A DNA stretch of 31,005 nt from CAZCFB01 sp964511535 (GTDB lineage: Bacteria; Myxococcota_A; Polyangia; GCA-2747355; CAZCFB01), in the NCBI GenBank assembly GCA_964511535.1, contig CAZEFW010000110.1, positions 1 to 31,005 on the forward strand, written 5' to 3'. Shown here piece after piece: positions 25,222 through 31,005 of the stretch (its first letter is position 1; each line of letters begins with the position of its first letter). Made by a program: the position numbers and the translations under genes. The notes beneath the pieces are model-generated. The model was not told the DNA's origin and ran no database searches. It saw nothing but the letters and a program-made list of their open reading frames with translations.

Positions 25222-25260
25222 GCCTCAAGCCCCAAGCCTCAAGCCCCAAGCCTCAAGCCT
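25219..25260 (-). repeat. Heptamer tandem repeat spanning stop and start codons
   Basis: Six contiguous seven-base units on the plus strand, CAAGCCT or CAAGCCC, alternating then repeated. Read on the transcribed minus strand each unit is RGGCTTG, so each contains TTG. The TGA stop of the molybdopterin-subunit gene lies in the first unit and the TTG start of the esterase gene lies in the last. The whole intergenic space is repeat. Confidence 0.88.
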
Positions 25261-27688
25261 CGTTCTTCGCGTCCAGCGCCGCCAGCACCTTCTCCGGCGT
25301 GATGGGCAGGTGCCGGATCCGCACCCCCACCGCGTCGTAGATCGCGTTGGCGATGGCCGGCGCCGTGGGCACCAGCCCCGGCTCTCCCACCCCCTTGGCG
25401 CCGAAGGGACCCGCCGGGTCGTCTGTCTCGATGAACTCCAGCTTGATCGGGAAGCCCATCTCCACTGCGGTCGGGATCTTGTAGTCCCTGAAGCTGGGGT
25501 TCAGGATGCGGCCGCCCTCCATCAGCACCTCCTCGTGCAGGGCGTAGCCCAGCCCCTGAGCCAGCGCGCCATAAGTCTGCCCCTCCAGGGTCTGCTGATT
25601 GAGCACCTTGCCCACGTCGTGCACCGCCACCAGGTTGAGGATCTTCACCTCGCCCGTCTCCTGGTCCACCTCGACCTCCACCCCCTGGGTTCCGTACGCA
25701 TAGGTGGCCGACATGTTGCCGCGGCCCACCGCCCAGTTGGGCAGCTCGTTGGGCGGGTCGTAGAACGCCTCCACCGTGAGCATCTCTCCCCCCTGGCGGA
25801 AGTGCATGGCGCGCAGCAGCGAGCCGAGCTCCATCGTCAGCCACGGCTCGTCGGGGGCGCCGTCCAGGCGGAGCGCGCCGTCCTGGAGCCGGTATCGATC
25901 CGGGTCGGCCGCCGCGGCCAGGTCGAACTCGGGCGCGCGGTAGTCCGGGTCCTTCTTCTGCGCCTTGCGCAGTTGCTTGGCCAGCATGCCGGGCAGGTTC
26001 TCCCGGGCGAAGGCGAAGATCCGGTCTCGCACCTTCTCGGCGGCCATGAGCGCGGCGTTGAGCGCCACGAAGGCGCCGCGGCTGGCGTGGGTCCCCACGT
26101 CCCACGGGCAGGTGGCCGTGTCGCTGCGGTTGATGTGCACCTGCTCCGGCCGCACCCCCAGGGCGTCGGCCAGTCCGAGGGTGAGCACCGAGTGCAACCC
26201 CTGCCCCATCTCCACCCCACCATAGGACACGTTGACGTTGGCGAAGTCGTCCAGCTTCAGGATGATCCCGCTGGCGTCCGATCGATAGATCCGCCCCGAT
26301 CCGCCGACATGAACCAGGGAGGCCACGCCGAACCCGCGGCTCTTGCCAAACCCATTTTTTGTTATTTGTTTTTTGTTATTTGTTTCTTTTTCCTGCTCCC
26401 CCCAGCCCAGCCCCTCACCCACCCCCTCCAGGCACTCCTTCAGCCCGCAGGTGGTCACCTTCAGCCCCATGGGCGTGGTCTCACCTGGCTCGTTGACGTT
26501 CCTCAGCCGCAGCTCCAGCGGATCCATGCCGGCTGCCTCGGCCAGCTCGTCCAGGTTGCTCTCGATGGCCCAGGTCACCTCCGGGTTTCCGTAGCCGCGC
26601 ATGGCCTGGCAGTAGGTGTTGTTGGTGTAGGCCAGGGTCGCCGTGAAGCTGATGTTGGGGACCCGATACAGCGAGGTGGCCGGGATGAGCATCACCGTGG
26701 GGAAGGTCGCGCCCCAGGAGGTGTAAGCGCCGTTGTCCTGCAGCACCTCCACCTCGCGGAAGGTGAGGCGGCCGCCGGCGTCGCAGCCCTGGACCACCCG
26801 CGTGCGCGCCGACTGGCGGGGCGACAGGCAGGCGAACTCCTCCTCGCGGGAGTAGACCACCTTCACCGCCGCGCCGGTGCGGTGCGCCAGCAGGATGGCG
26901 ATGTACTCGTAGGCGTGGGTGTCCAGCCCGCTGCCGAAGCCGCCGCCCAGGGCGGGCACCACCACACGGGCGTTCTTGCCCCGCAGGCCCATGGCCGCCA
27001 GCGCCTGGTTGAAGTCACGCTGGGCCAGAAACGGGATCTGGGTCTTGGCCCAGATGGTGAGGTTCTGCTGGCCGTCGAACTCCGCGATGCACCCGGCGGT
27101 GCCCATGCAGCTCTGCTGGATCACCGGCGTGGAGAAGTCACCCTGCACCACATGCGCCGAGGCGGCCCGGCCGGCGGCGAGGTCGCCGCTGTTGTGGCTG
27201 TAGGACAGCTCCATCCGGTTGCTGGTCAGGGGGCGGCCGCGCGGGTCGGTATCGTGCACAAGCGGCGCGCCGTCTGCCATGGCCTCCACCGGATCGAACA
27301 CCCCGGGCAGGGGCTCGTACTCAACACGGATCAATTCCACCGCCTCGGCGGCGATGTCGGGATCGGTGGCCGCAACCGCCGCCACCTCGTCGCGGAACTG
27401 CCGCACCTTGTCGCCCTTGAGCACCATGTTGTCCCGCAGGAAGCCGAAGCGCACCTCGGGGGTGTTGCGCGCGGTGATCACGGCGCGCACCCCGGGCAGG
27501 CGCTCGGCGGCGGAGGTGTCGATGTCCACGATGCGCGCGTGGGCGTGCTCCGAGAACTTCACCTTGCCGTACAGCATGCCCGGTCGAGACATGTCGTGGA
27601 TGTAGCGCGTCCGGCCGGCCGCCTTGTCCGGTCCGTCGGGGCGCGGGGCGGCGCTGCCGATGTAGCGGCTGCGGGGCTGCTCAGCCAT
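25253..27688 (-). CDS. Xanthine dehydrogenase-family molybdopterin-binding subunit
   Basis: An 811-residue large subunit of a molybdenum hydroxylase. The N-terminal a/b hammerhead domain (about 15-125, GRTRYIHDMSRPGMLYGKV) is followed by Moco-binding domains with GGGFGSGLD, AMRGYGNPE and the catalytic base Glu769 in GAKGVGEPGLVP. The block LRNVNEPGETTPMG...TTCGLKECLEG is the style seen in 4-hydroxybenzoyl-CoA reductase-like proteins; the CoxL AYRCSFR signature of CO dehydrogenase is absent. ATG 27688 overlaps the 2Fe-2S gene by eight bases. An A-rich heptamer insert encodes about residues 435-445 (TNNKKQITKN), breaking the local GC and codon pattern. Neighbouring CoA-transferase and mutase genes suggest an acyl-CoA substrate, unproven. 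Confidence 0.88.
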   Translation of the reverse strand: MAEQPRSRYIGSAAPRPDGPDKAAGRTRYIHDMSRPGMLYGKVKFSEHAHARIVDIDTSAAERLPGVRAVITARNTPEVRFGFLRDNMVLKGDKVRQFRDEVAAVAATDPDIAAEAVELIRVEYEPLPGVFDPVEAMADGAPLVHDTDPRGRPLTSNRMELSYSHNSGDLAAGRAASAHVVQGDFSTPVIQQSCMGTAGCIAEFDGQQNLTIWAKTQIPFLAQRDFNQALAAMGLRGKNARVVVPALGGGFGSGLDTHAYEYIAILLAHRTGAAVKVVYSREEEFACLSPRQSARTRVVQGCDAGGRLTFREVEVLQDNGAYTSWGATFPTVMLIPATSLYRVPNISFTATLAYTNNTYCQAMRGYGNPEVTWAIESNLDELAEAAGMDPLELRLRNVNEPGETTPMGLKVTTCGLKECLEGVGEGLGWGEQEKETNNKKQITKNGFGKSRGFGVASLVHVGGSGRIYRSDASGIILKLDDFANVNVSYGGVEMGQGLHSVLTLGLADALGVRPEQVHINRSDTATCPWDVGTHASRGAFVALNAALMAAEKVRDRIFAFARENLPGMLAKQLRKAQKKDPDYRAPEFDLAAAADPDRYRLQDGALRLDGAPDEPWLTMELGSLLRAMHFRQGGEMLTVEAFYDPPNELPNWAVGRGNMSATYAYGTQGVEVEVDQETGEVKILNLVAVHDVGKVLNQQTLEGQTYGALAQGLGYALHEEVLMEGGRILNPSFRDYKIPTAVEMGFPIKLEFIETDDPAGPFGAKGVGEPGLVPTAPAIANAIYDAVGVRIRHLPITPEKVLAALDAKNEA
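26357..26384 (-). repeat. A-rich heptamer repeat inside the molybdopterin-subunit gene
   Basis: Four contiguous seven-base units, AACAAAT or AACAAAA on the coding strand, in a gene otherwise above 65% GC. Seven is not a multiple of three, so a gain or loss of one unit would shift the frame. The same heptamers recur at 30348-30371. Confidence 0.85.
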
Positions 27689-28166
27689 GGTCCACCTCCA
27701 GGTCAGCCGCCGCAGCCCGAACAGCGGCCACGATCTGGGTGTAGCCGGTGCACCGGCACAGGTTGCCCACCAGCGCCTCCCGGATCTGCCGCTCGTCGGG
27801 CGACGGGTTCTCGTCCAGCAGGGCCTTGGCCGACAGCACCATGCCGGGGGTGCAGTACCCGCACTGCACGCCCCCCTGGTCCACGAAGGCGCGCTGGATC
27901 ACCGAGAGCTGGCCCGCTCCGGTTGCCAGGCCCTCCACGGTGGTCACCTCCTTGCCGGCCACCTCGAGGCACGGGTACAGGCAGGCGTTGACCGCGAGCC
28001 CGTCCACCAGCACCGTGCACGCGCCGCACTCGCCCTCGCCGCACCCCTCCTTGGTGCCGGTGAGGCCGAGGGTGTCGCGCAGCAGATCCACCAGCCGCTG
28101 GTCGGGCGCCGCCCATGTCTGCACCGGCGCGCCGTTGACGCTGAACTCCAGCTCTTGCCGCTTCAT
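27681..28166 (-). CDS. Xanthine dehydrogenase-family 2Fe-2S subunit
   Basis: A 161-residue small subunit with two 2Fe-2S clusters. The plant-ferredoxin-like N-terminal cluster is ligated by Cys42, Cys47, Cys50 and Cys62 (GCGEGECGACTV...NAC). The second, helical-domain cluster is ligated by Cys102, Cys105, Cys137 and Cys139 (QCGYCTPGM, NLCRCTGY). Electrons pass from Moco through these to FAD. The length is normal. The ATG overlaps the FAD-subunit stop as ATGA, and its stop overlaps the start of the Mo-subunit gene. Gene order FAD-FeS-Mo on the transcript is that of CoxMSL-type operons. Confidence 0.94.
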   Translation of the reverse strand: MKRQELEFSVNGAPVQTWAAPDQRLVDLLRDTLGLTGTKEGCGEGECGACTVLVDGLAVNACLYPCLEVAGKEVTTVEGLATGAGQLSVIQRAFVDQGGVQCGYCTPGMVLSAKALLDENPSPDERQIREALVGNLCRCTGYTQIVAAVRAAAADLEVDHG

Positions 28167-29008
28167 GCGTCACCCCCCAGCGCCCGAACCAGGCGCTTGA
28201 CGTAGACCCCCACGATGCGTCGGCGGTACGCCTCGGTTGAGCGGATGTCGTCGATGGGCGCCACCGCCTCGGAGGCCAGGCCAGCCACCTCCTGCAGCAG
28301 CGCGTCGGTCAGGCGCGCGCCGGCGAGCTTCTGCTCCACCGACACCAGGCGCAGCGGCGTGGGGCCCACCGAGCCAGCGGCCAGCCGCGCCGCCCGGCAG
28401 GTGTCCCCCTCCATCTCCAGCAGCGCCGCCACGCTCGCCTGGGCCAGGTCCATGTGCACCCGGGACTTCTTGAGGAAGCCAGAGCGCTGCCCCGGCCCCA
28501 GGGGCCGGAAGCAGATGGCGGTGAGCACCTCGCCAGGGGTGCGCCCGGTCTCGCCGGGGCCGGAGAAGAAGTACTCAAGGCCCACCTCGCGCTTGCTGCG
28601 GGCGTCGGCCAGCTCCACCCACGCGTCGTGCACCAGCAGCGGCGGCGCGGAGTCCGCGCAGGGCGAGGCGTTGCACAGGTTGCCCCCCACGGTGGCCACG
28701 TTGCGGATCTGGGGTGAGCCCACCCGCCGCGCTGCCTGCGCCAGGGCAGGGCAGGCAGCTGCCAGGCCGGCGTGGCGCACGATGTCGCCCATGGTGGTCA
28801 GGGCGCCCAGGCGCACCACCTCCGGGGTCACCTCGATGCCGCGCAGGCCCTCGACGTCCCGAAGGGAGATGAGCGCCGGCGGCCGCGACCGGCCCTCCTT
28901 GCGGAAGCGCACCATCAGGTCGGTGCCGCCCGCGATGAACATCGCCCCCGCCGTGCTGCGCCGCATCTCCAGCGCTTCACTCAAGCTGGTGGGTCTGAAA
29001 TACTCCAT
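28163..29008 (-). CDS. Xanthine dehydrogenase-family FAD-binding subunit
   Basis: A 281-residue CoxM-like subunit. The N-terminal FAD domain holds MFIAGGTDLMV (FAD pyrophosphate loop) and the second FAD motif VGGNLCNASPCADSAPPLLV (family form GGNLANASPAAD). The CO_deh_flav_C domain follows (about 170-280). There is no roughly 40-residue insert with four Cys, so it lacks the extra 4Fe-4S cluster of the true anaerobic 4-hydroxybenzoyl-CoA reductase HcrB. ATG 29008 follows GAGGGAGATTGCC; this Shine-Dalgarno is formed at the edge of a CAAGCCT heptamer array. An upstream start at 29023 would lie in that repeat. Its stop overlaps the 2Fe-2S gene. Confidence 0.92.
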   Translation of the reverse strand: MEYFRPTSLSEALEMRRSTAGAMFIAGGTDLMVRFRKEGRSRPPALISLRDVEGLRGIEVTPEVVRLGALTTMGDIVRHAGLAAACPALAQAARRVGSPQIRNVATVGGNLCNASPCADSAPPLLVHDAWVELADARSKREVGLEYFFSGPGETGRTPGEVLTAICFRPLGPGQRSGFLKKSRVHMDLAQASVAALLEMEGDTCRAARLAAGSVGPTPLRLVSVEQKLAGARLTDALLQEVAGLASEAVAPIDDIRSTEAYRRRIVGVYVKRLVRALGGDA

Positions 29009-29020
29009 GGCAATCTCCCT

Positions 29021-29041
29021 CAAGCCTCAAGTCTCAAGCCG
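29021..29041 (-). repeat. Three-unit CAAGCCT heptamer repeat
   Basis: Three contiguous heptamers, CAAGCCT, CAAGTCT and CAAGCCG on the plus strand. They are the same family as the six-unit array at 25219-25260. On the transcribed strand the array lies between the CoA-transferase stop and the FAD-subunit start and abuts its Shine-Dalgarno. Confidence 0.78.
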
Positions 29042-29057
29042 CCACGCCACGCGTGGC

Positions 29058-30269
29058 TCACGCGATGACGCCGCTGCTCCGCAGCGCCGCGATCTCTCCC
29101 TGGCCCAGCCCCGCCTCCGTCAGCACCCGGTCCGCGCCCTCGCCGTAGGACGGCGCGAAGGGCAGCTCCCGCCCGGTGGCCTCCAGGTGGTCCGTGGCCA
29201 CGGCCGGCGGCGGCAAGCGCACCGTCTCGCCGTCCGGGGTGGTGGTGCGCAGCGCCTCGCTGGCCACGAAGTCCAGGTCGGCCACCTGCTCCACGGGCGT
29301 GATGGGCGCGTGGGGGATGCCCGCCGCTGCCAGCACCCCCGAGACCGTCTCCGATGGATGCCGCGCGGTGATGGCGCCGATCTCGTCGTGCAGCGCCCCC
29401 TTGTTCTGCCGCCGCAGCTCGTTGGAGGCGTACCGCTCGCCCGCCAGCGAGGCGAACATCTCCTGCTGCGCGAACCGCGCGAACTGCGCGTCGCTGCCGA
29501 TGGCCATGTACACATAGCCGTCGGCGGTGGGGTAGGCGTTGACCGGGATGAACTGCCGGTGCTCGTTGCCCGAGCGCTTCAGCTCCTCCGGCCGCGACCC
29601 CATGTCCAGCATCGGCGTGAAGGTGTGAAGCCAGGACGCGGCGGCCTGGGCCATGGACACGTCGATGCAGCGCCCCTGGCCCGTGCGATCGCGTTGCCAC
29701 AGCCCGAGCAGCACCTGGGTGAACGCCTCGTCGCCGGCCTTCAGGTCGATGATGGGCGGCCCGCACTGCATGGGCGGGCCGTCCGCCGGGCCGGTCAGAT
29801 CCATGTACCCGCACAGGGCCTGCATCACCGGATCGTAGCCCGGCACCTTCGGGTGCTTGAGCCCCATGGCTGAGATGCAGCACCAGACGAGGTCCTCCCG
29901 CTCGGCCCGCAGCCGGTCGTAGCTCACCCCCAGCGCCTCGTGCCGCGCCGGCATGGTGTTGGTGCAGAACACGTCCACCGGCAGCTCGCGCACCAGCCGC
30001 GCCAGCACCGCCTGGCCTTGCTCGCTCTTCAGGTTGAGCGCCAGCGCTTCCTTGCCCACGTTGGGCGCGACGAAGTAGCTGTGCCGGTCGAACCCCGCCA
30101 CCTCCCGGCCGATGTAACGGTTCGGGTCCCCCGCCGTGGGCCGCCCCCCAACCGGCGTGGCCTCCACCCGGATCACCCGCCACCCGAGGTGCACCATGCG
30201 CAAGGTGGCGTAGGACATGGAGAGCGCTTGCTCGAGAGAGAGTACGGTGGGCACCCGCGATTCTGTCAT
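29058..30269 (-). CDS. Family III CoA-transferase (CaiB/BaiF type)
   Basis: A 403-residue enzyme that transfers CoA between carboxylic acids through an enzyme-bound anhydride. The N-terminal CoA-binding region reads LSMSYATLRMVHLGWRVIRVEAT (family form GPYAxxxLxxLGAxVIKVE). YDPVMQALCGYMDLTGPADGPPMQ follows, then GPPIIDLKAGDEAF with Asp175 at the position of the catalytic Asp169 of formyl-CoA transferase. The reading frame stays open to 30359, but those extra codons are octamer repeat and hairpin sequence (RNDKMTERRNDR), so ATG 30269 or a nearby start is preferred by family length; no Shine-Dalgarno is seen. It lies between the mutase gene and the molybdenum hydroxylase genes, so it probably activates an acid for that pathway. 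Confidence 0.85.
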   Translation of the reverse strand: MTESRVPTVLSLEQALSMSYATLRMVHLGWRVIRVEATPVGGRPTAGDPNRYIGREVAGFDRHSYFVAPNVGKEALALNLKSEQGQAVLARLVRELPVDVFCTNTMPARHEALGVSYDRLRAEREDLVWCCISAMGLKHPKVPGYDPVMQALCGYMDLTGPADGPPMQCGPPIIDLKAGDEAFTQVLLGLWQRDRTGQGRCIDVSMAQAAASWLHTFTPMLDMGSRPEELKRSGNEHRQFIPVNAYPTADGYVYMAIGSDAQFARFAQQEMFASLAGERYASNELRRQNKGALHDEIGAITARHPSETVSGVLAAAGIPHAPITPVEQVADLDFVASEALRTTTPDGETVRLPPPAVATDHLEATGRELPFAPSYGEGADRVLTEAGLGQGEIAALRSSGVIA

Positions 30270-30306
30270 TCTGTCATTCCGTCGTTCTGTCATCTTGTCA
30301 TTCCGG
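30259..30306 (-). repeat. Octamer tandem repeat at the 5' end of the CoA-transferase gene
   Basis: Six contiguous eight-base units. On the transcribed strand they are AATGACAA, GATGACAG, AACGACGG, AATGACAG twice and a partial unit. The order 'xATGxCAG, AACGxCGG, AATGxCAG' matches the arrays at 7792 and 20735, with C replaced by A at position five. It supplies the ATG codons available to the CoA-transferase gene. Confidence 0.85.
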
Positions 30307-30338
30307 TTCTGAGAGCGCGAAGCGCGATTCAGAACCGG
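30303..30338. repeat. 36-base palindromic repeat, copy 1
   Basis: CCGGTTCTGA and TCAGAACCGG form a perfect 10-bp stem around a GCGCGAAGCGCG core. It directly follows the octamer array on the plus strand. A near-identical copy lies at 30446-30481, and the similarity extends to about 48 bases (30300-30347 versus 30443-30490) with few differences. Confidence 0.88.
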
Positions 30339-30347
30339 ATCGATTCG

Positions 30348-30442
30348 AACAAAAAACAAGGAACAAAAAATTCAGAACTAAAAATGCGATTGTTCCTTGG
30401 CTGCTTCATTTTTCATTTCTTGTTTCTAGTTCCTTGTTTTTT
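30348..30442. repeat. A/T-rich fold-back segment with heptamer periodicity
   Basis: A perfect 14-bp inverted repeat, AAAAAACAAGGAAC at 30351-30364 and its complement at 30429-30442, flanks an AT-rich centre. Both arms show seven-base periodicity (AACAAAA, AACAAGG, AACTAGA, AACAAGA). The segment lies between the two 36-base palindromes, in the space between the mutase stop and the CoA-transferase gene. I see no credible gene in it. Confidence 0.75.
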
Positions 30443-30445
30443 ATT

Positions 30446-30481
30446 CCGGTTTTGAGAGCGCGAAGCGCGACTCAGAACCGG
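30446..30481. repeat. 36-base palindromic repeat, copy 2, overlapping the mutase stop
   Basis: The same palindrome as copy 1 with two base changes (one makes a wobble pair). It includes the last codons and TGA stop (30472-30474) of the mutase gene. It could act as a transcript 3' end structure, but only an A-rich, not T-rich, stretch follows on the transcribed strand. Confidence 0.85.
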
Positions 30482-31005
30482 ATCGGCTCGTTATAAGCTC
30501 CGTACACTTCCTTCAGCGCCCCACACACCTCTCCCACCGTGGCGTACGCCTCCACCGCGTCGAGGATCGCCGGCATCACGTTGACCTTCGCCGCCGCGTC
30601 CTGCTTCAGCTTCTCCAACAGCCGCGCCACCGCCGCGTCGTCCCGCTCCGCGCGCACCTTCTCCAGCCGCGCGATCTGCTTGCGCGCCTCCTCGTCCCGG
30701 TACGGGTGAAACTCCACCTCGTGCTCCTCCTCCTCCTCCTCCTCGAAGATGTTCACCCCCACCTTCTTCACCTCGCCCGAGCGCAGCTGCTTCTCCAGCT
30801 CGTACGCCTGCCGGTTCACCGCGGCCTGCACCCGGCCCTCGGCCACCGACTGAACGATGCCGCCCTCGGCCTCCAGCTGCTCGAGCACCGCCTGCATGCC
30901 CCGCTCCATCTCGTTGGTCATGCTCTCGATGAAGTAGGACCCGGCCAGCGGATCCACCGTGTCGCACAGCCCCACCTCGTGCATCAGGATCTGCATGGTG
31001 CGCAG
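30472..31005 (-). CDS. B12-dependent acyl-CoA mutase catalytic (large) subunit, 3' part
   Basis: The last 178 residues of a methylmalonyl-CoA mutase-family catalytic subunit; the 5' part lies beyond the right edge. RTMQILMHEVGLCDTVDPLAGSYFIE is the highly conserved MCM barrel end (family form RTQQI..HE.G..NTVDPLGGSYFVE). The tail ends at KEVYGAYNEPIRF without the C-terminal cobalamin-binding DxHxxG domain, so B12 must be bound by a separate small subunit not in this window. Such split mutases include IcmA/HcmA/McmA-like types, so the substrate (methylmalonyl-, isobutyryl-, 2-hydroxyisobutyryl- or other CoA) cannot be fixed from this part. A run of seven Glu is encoded by a GAG trinucleotide repeat near 30725-30745. 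It is followed by the CoA-transferase gene. Confidence 0.9.
   Translation of the reverse strand: MRTMQILMHEVGLCDTVDPLAGSYFIESMTNEMERGMQAVLEQLEAEGGIVQSVAEGRVQAAVNRQAYELEKQLRSGEVKKVGVNIFEEEEEEEHEVEFHPYRDEEARKQIARLEKVRAERDDAAVARLLEKLKQDAAAKVNVMPAILDAVEAYATVGEVCGALKEVYGAYNEPIRF

Noticed and set aside
13465..25222. Shared 13-base string AATTACCCTCAAG at 13465 and 25210
   Set aside because: In 31 kb several chance 13-mer matches are expected when both strands are counted, and the flanks do not match. It is not evidence that the sufB palindrome belongs to the heptamer family.
25219..25260. CRISPR-like array
   Set aside because: Units are seven bases and contiguous, with no spacers and no cas genes.
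25202..27991. A very long plus-strand open frame opposite the molybdopterin and 2Fe-2S genes
   Set aside because: High-GC codon-position bias opens antisense frames. The minus-strand proteins show complete family motifs, while the plus-strand translation is His/Gly/Arg-rich low complexity.
25253..29008. Aerobic CO dehydrogenase (coxMSL)
   Set aside because: Gene order fits, but the large subunit lacks the AYRCSFR active-site loop of form I CoxL.
30348..30455. Small plus-strand open frame ending in an aromatic tail near 30455
   Set aside because: It is translated repeat sequence running out of an antisense frame of the CoA-transferase gene, with no start signal.

Overview
The window is high-GC bacterial DNA. 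Dense, short-spaced operons, many lipoproteins (several Cys-rich or of FecR/VIT/TPR/YfaP architecture), a complete SUF Fe-S operon, a CE15-type esterase and cobalamin/molybdenum CoA-linked enzymes suggest a Myxococcota-like lineage (former Deltaproteobacteria). That placement is inferred from gene content; there is no rRNA or other phylogenetic marker here. I found no tRNA, rRNA, CRISPR array, prophage or transposase. No gene-free stretch exceeds about 300 bases.

Layout. 1-3905 (minus): an MMPL/RND-type transporter, a CDP-alcohol phosphatidyltransferase and the start of a Cys-rich lipoprotein, tightly coupled, with a cobalamin-binding-type radical SAM enzyme diverging at 3949-5463. Together these look like a lipid modification and export locus. 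5456-6838 (minus): a secreted lipoprotein with a Ca-binding-like C-terminal domain. 6949-13435 (minus): sufB-sufD-sufC-sufS-sufU-sufT (DUF59), followed by a UbiA-family prenyltransferase; a near-perfect 21-bp palindrome sits just upstream of sufB. 13568-16556 (minus): a TIGR01777-type epimerase, an outer-membrane beta-barrel-like protein and signal peptidase I. 16692-21276 (plus): a 1340-residue mosaic lipoprotein (FecR, VIT, vWA, TPR, YfaP-like) and an SCP2-like protein. 21283-22887 (minus): a pseudo-receiver/PilZ/TM/TPR protein. 23078-24064 (plus): a secreted Cys/Lys-rich repeat protein (18 Cys, 31 Lys in about 107 residues) and a small lipoprotein. 24058-25221 (minus): a CE15-like esterase lipoprotein. 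25253-31005 (minus): a probable catabolic operon with a B12-dependent acyl-CoA mutase catalytic subunit (partial), a family III CoA-transferase, and the FAD, 2Fe-2S and molybdopterin subunits of a xanthine dehydrogenase-family hydroxylase/reductase.

The most unusual feature cuts across these genes. Short imperfect tandem repeats of period 7 or 8 sit at gene borders and in one case inside a gene. An octamer family (AATGCCAG/AATGACAG type, with a conserved RACGNCGG unit) occurs at three distant loci. Two of these loci lie beside hairpins with a GCGCGAAGCGCG-like core. Heptamers of CAAGCCY type span the stop and start codons of neighbouring genes. A-rich heptamers (AACAAAA/AACAAAT) occur both inside the molybdopterin-subunit coding region and in a fold-back element before the CoA-transferase. 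Several units carry ATG or TTG codons or are out of phase with codons, so copy-number change could alter translation. This is a hypothesis from the sequence only.
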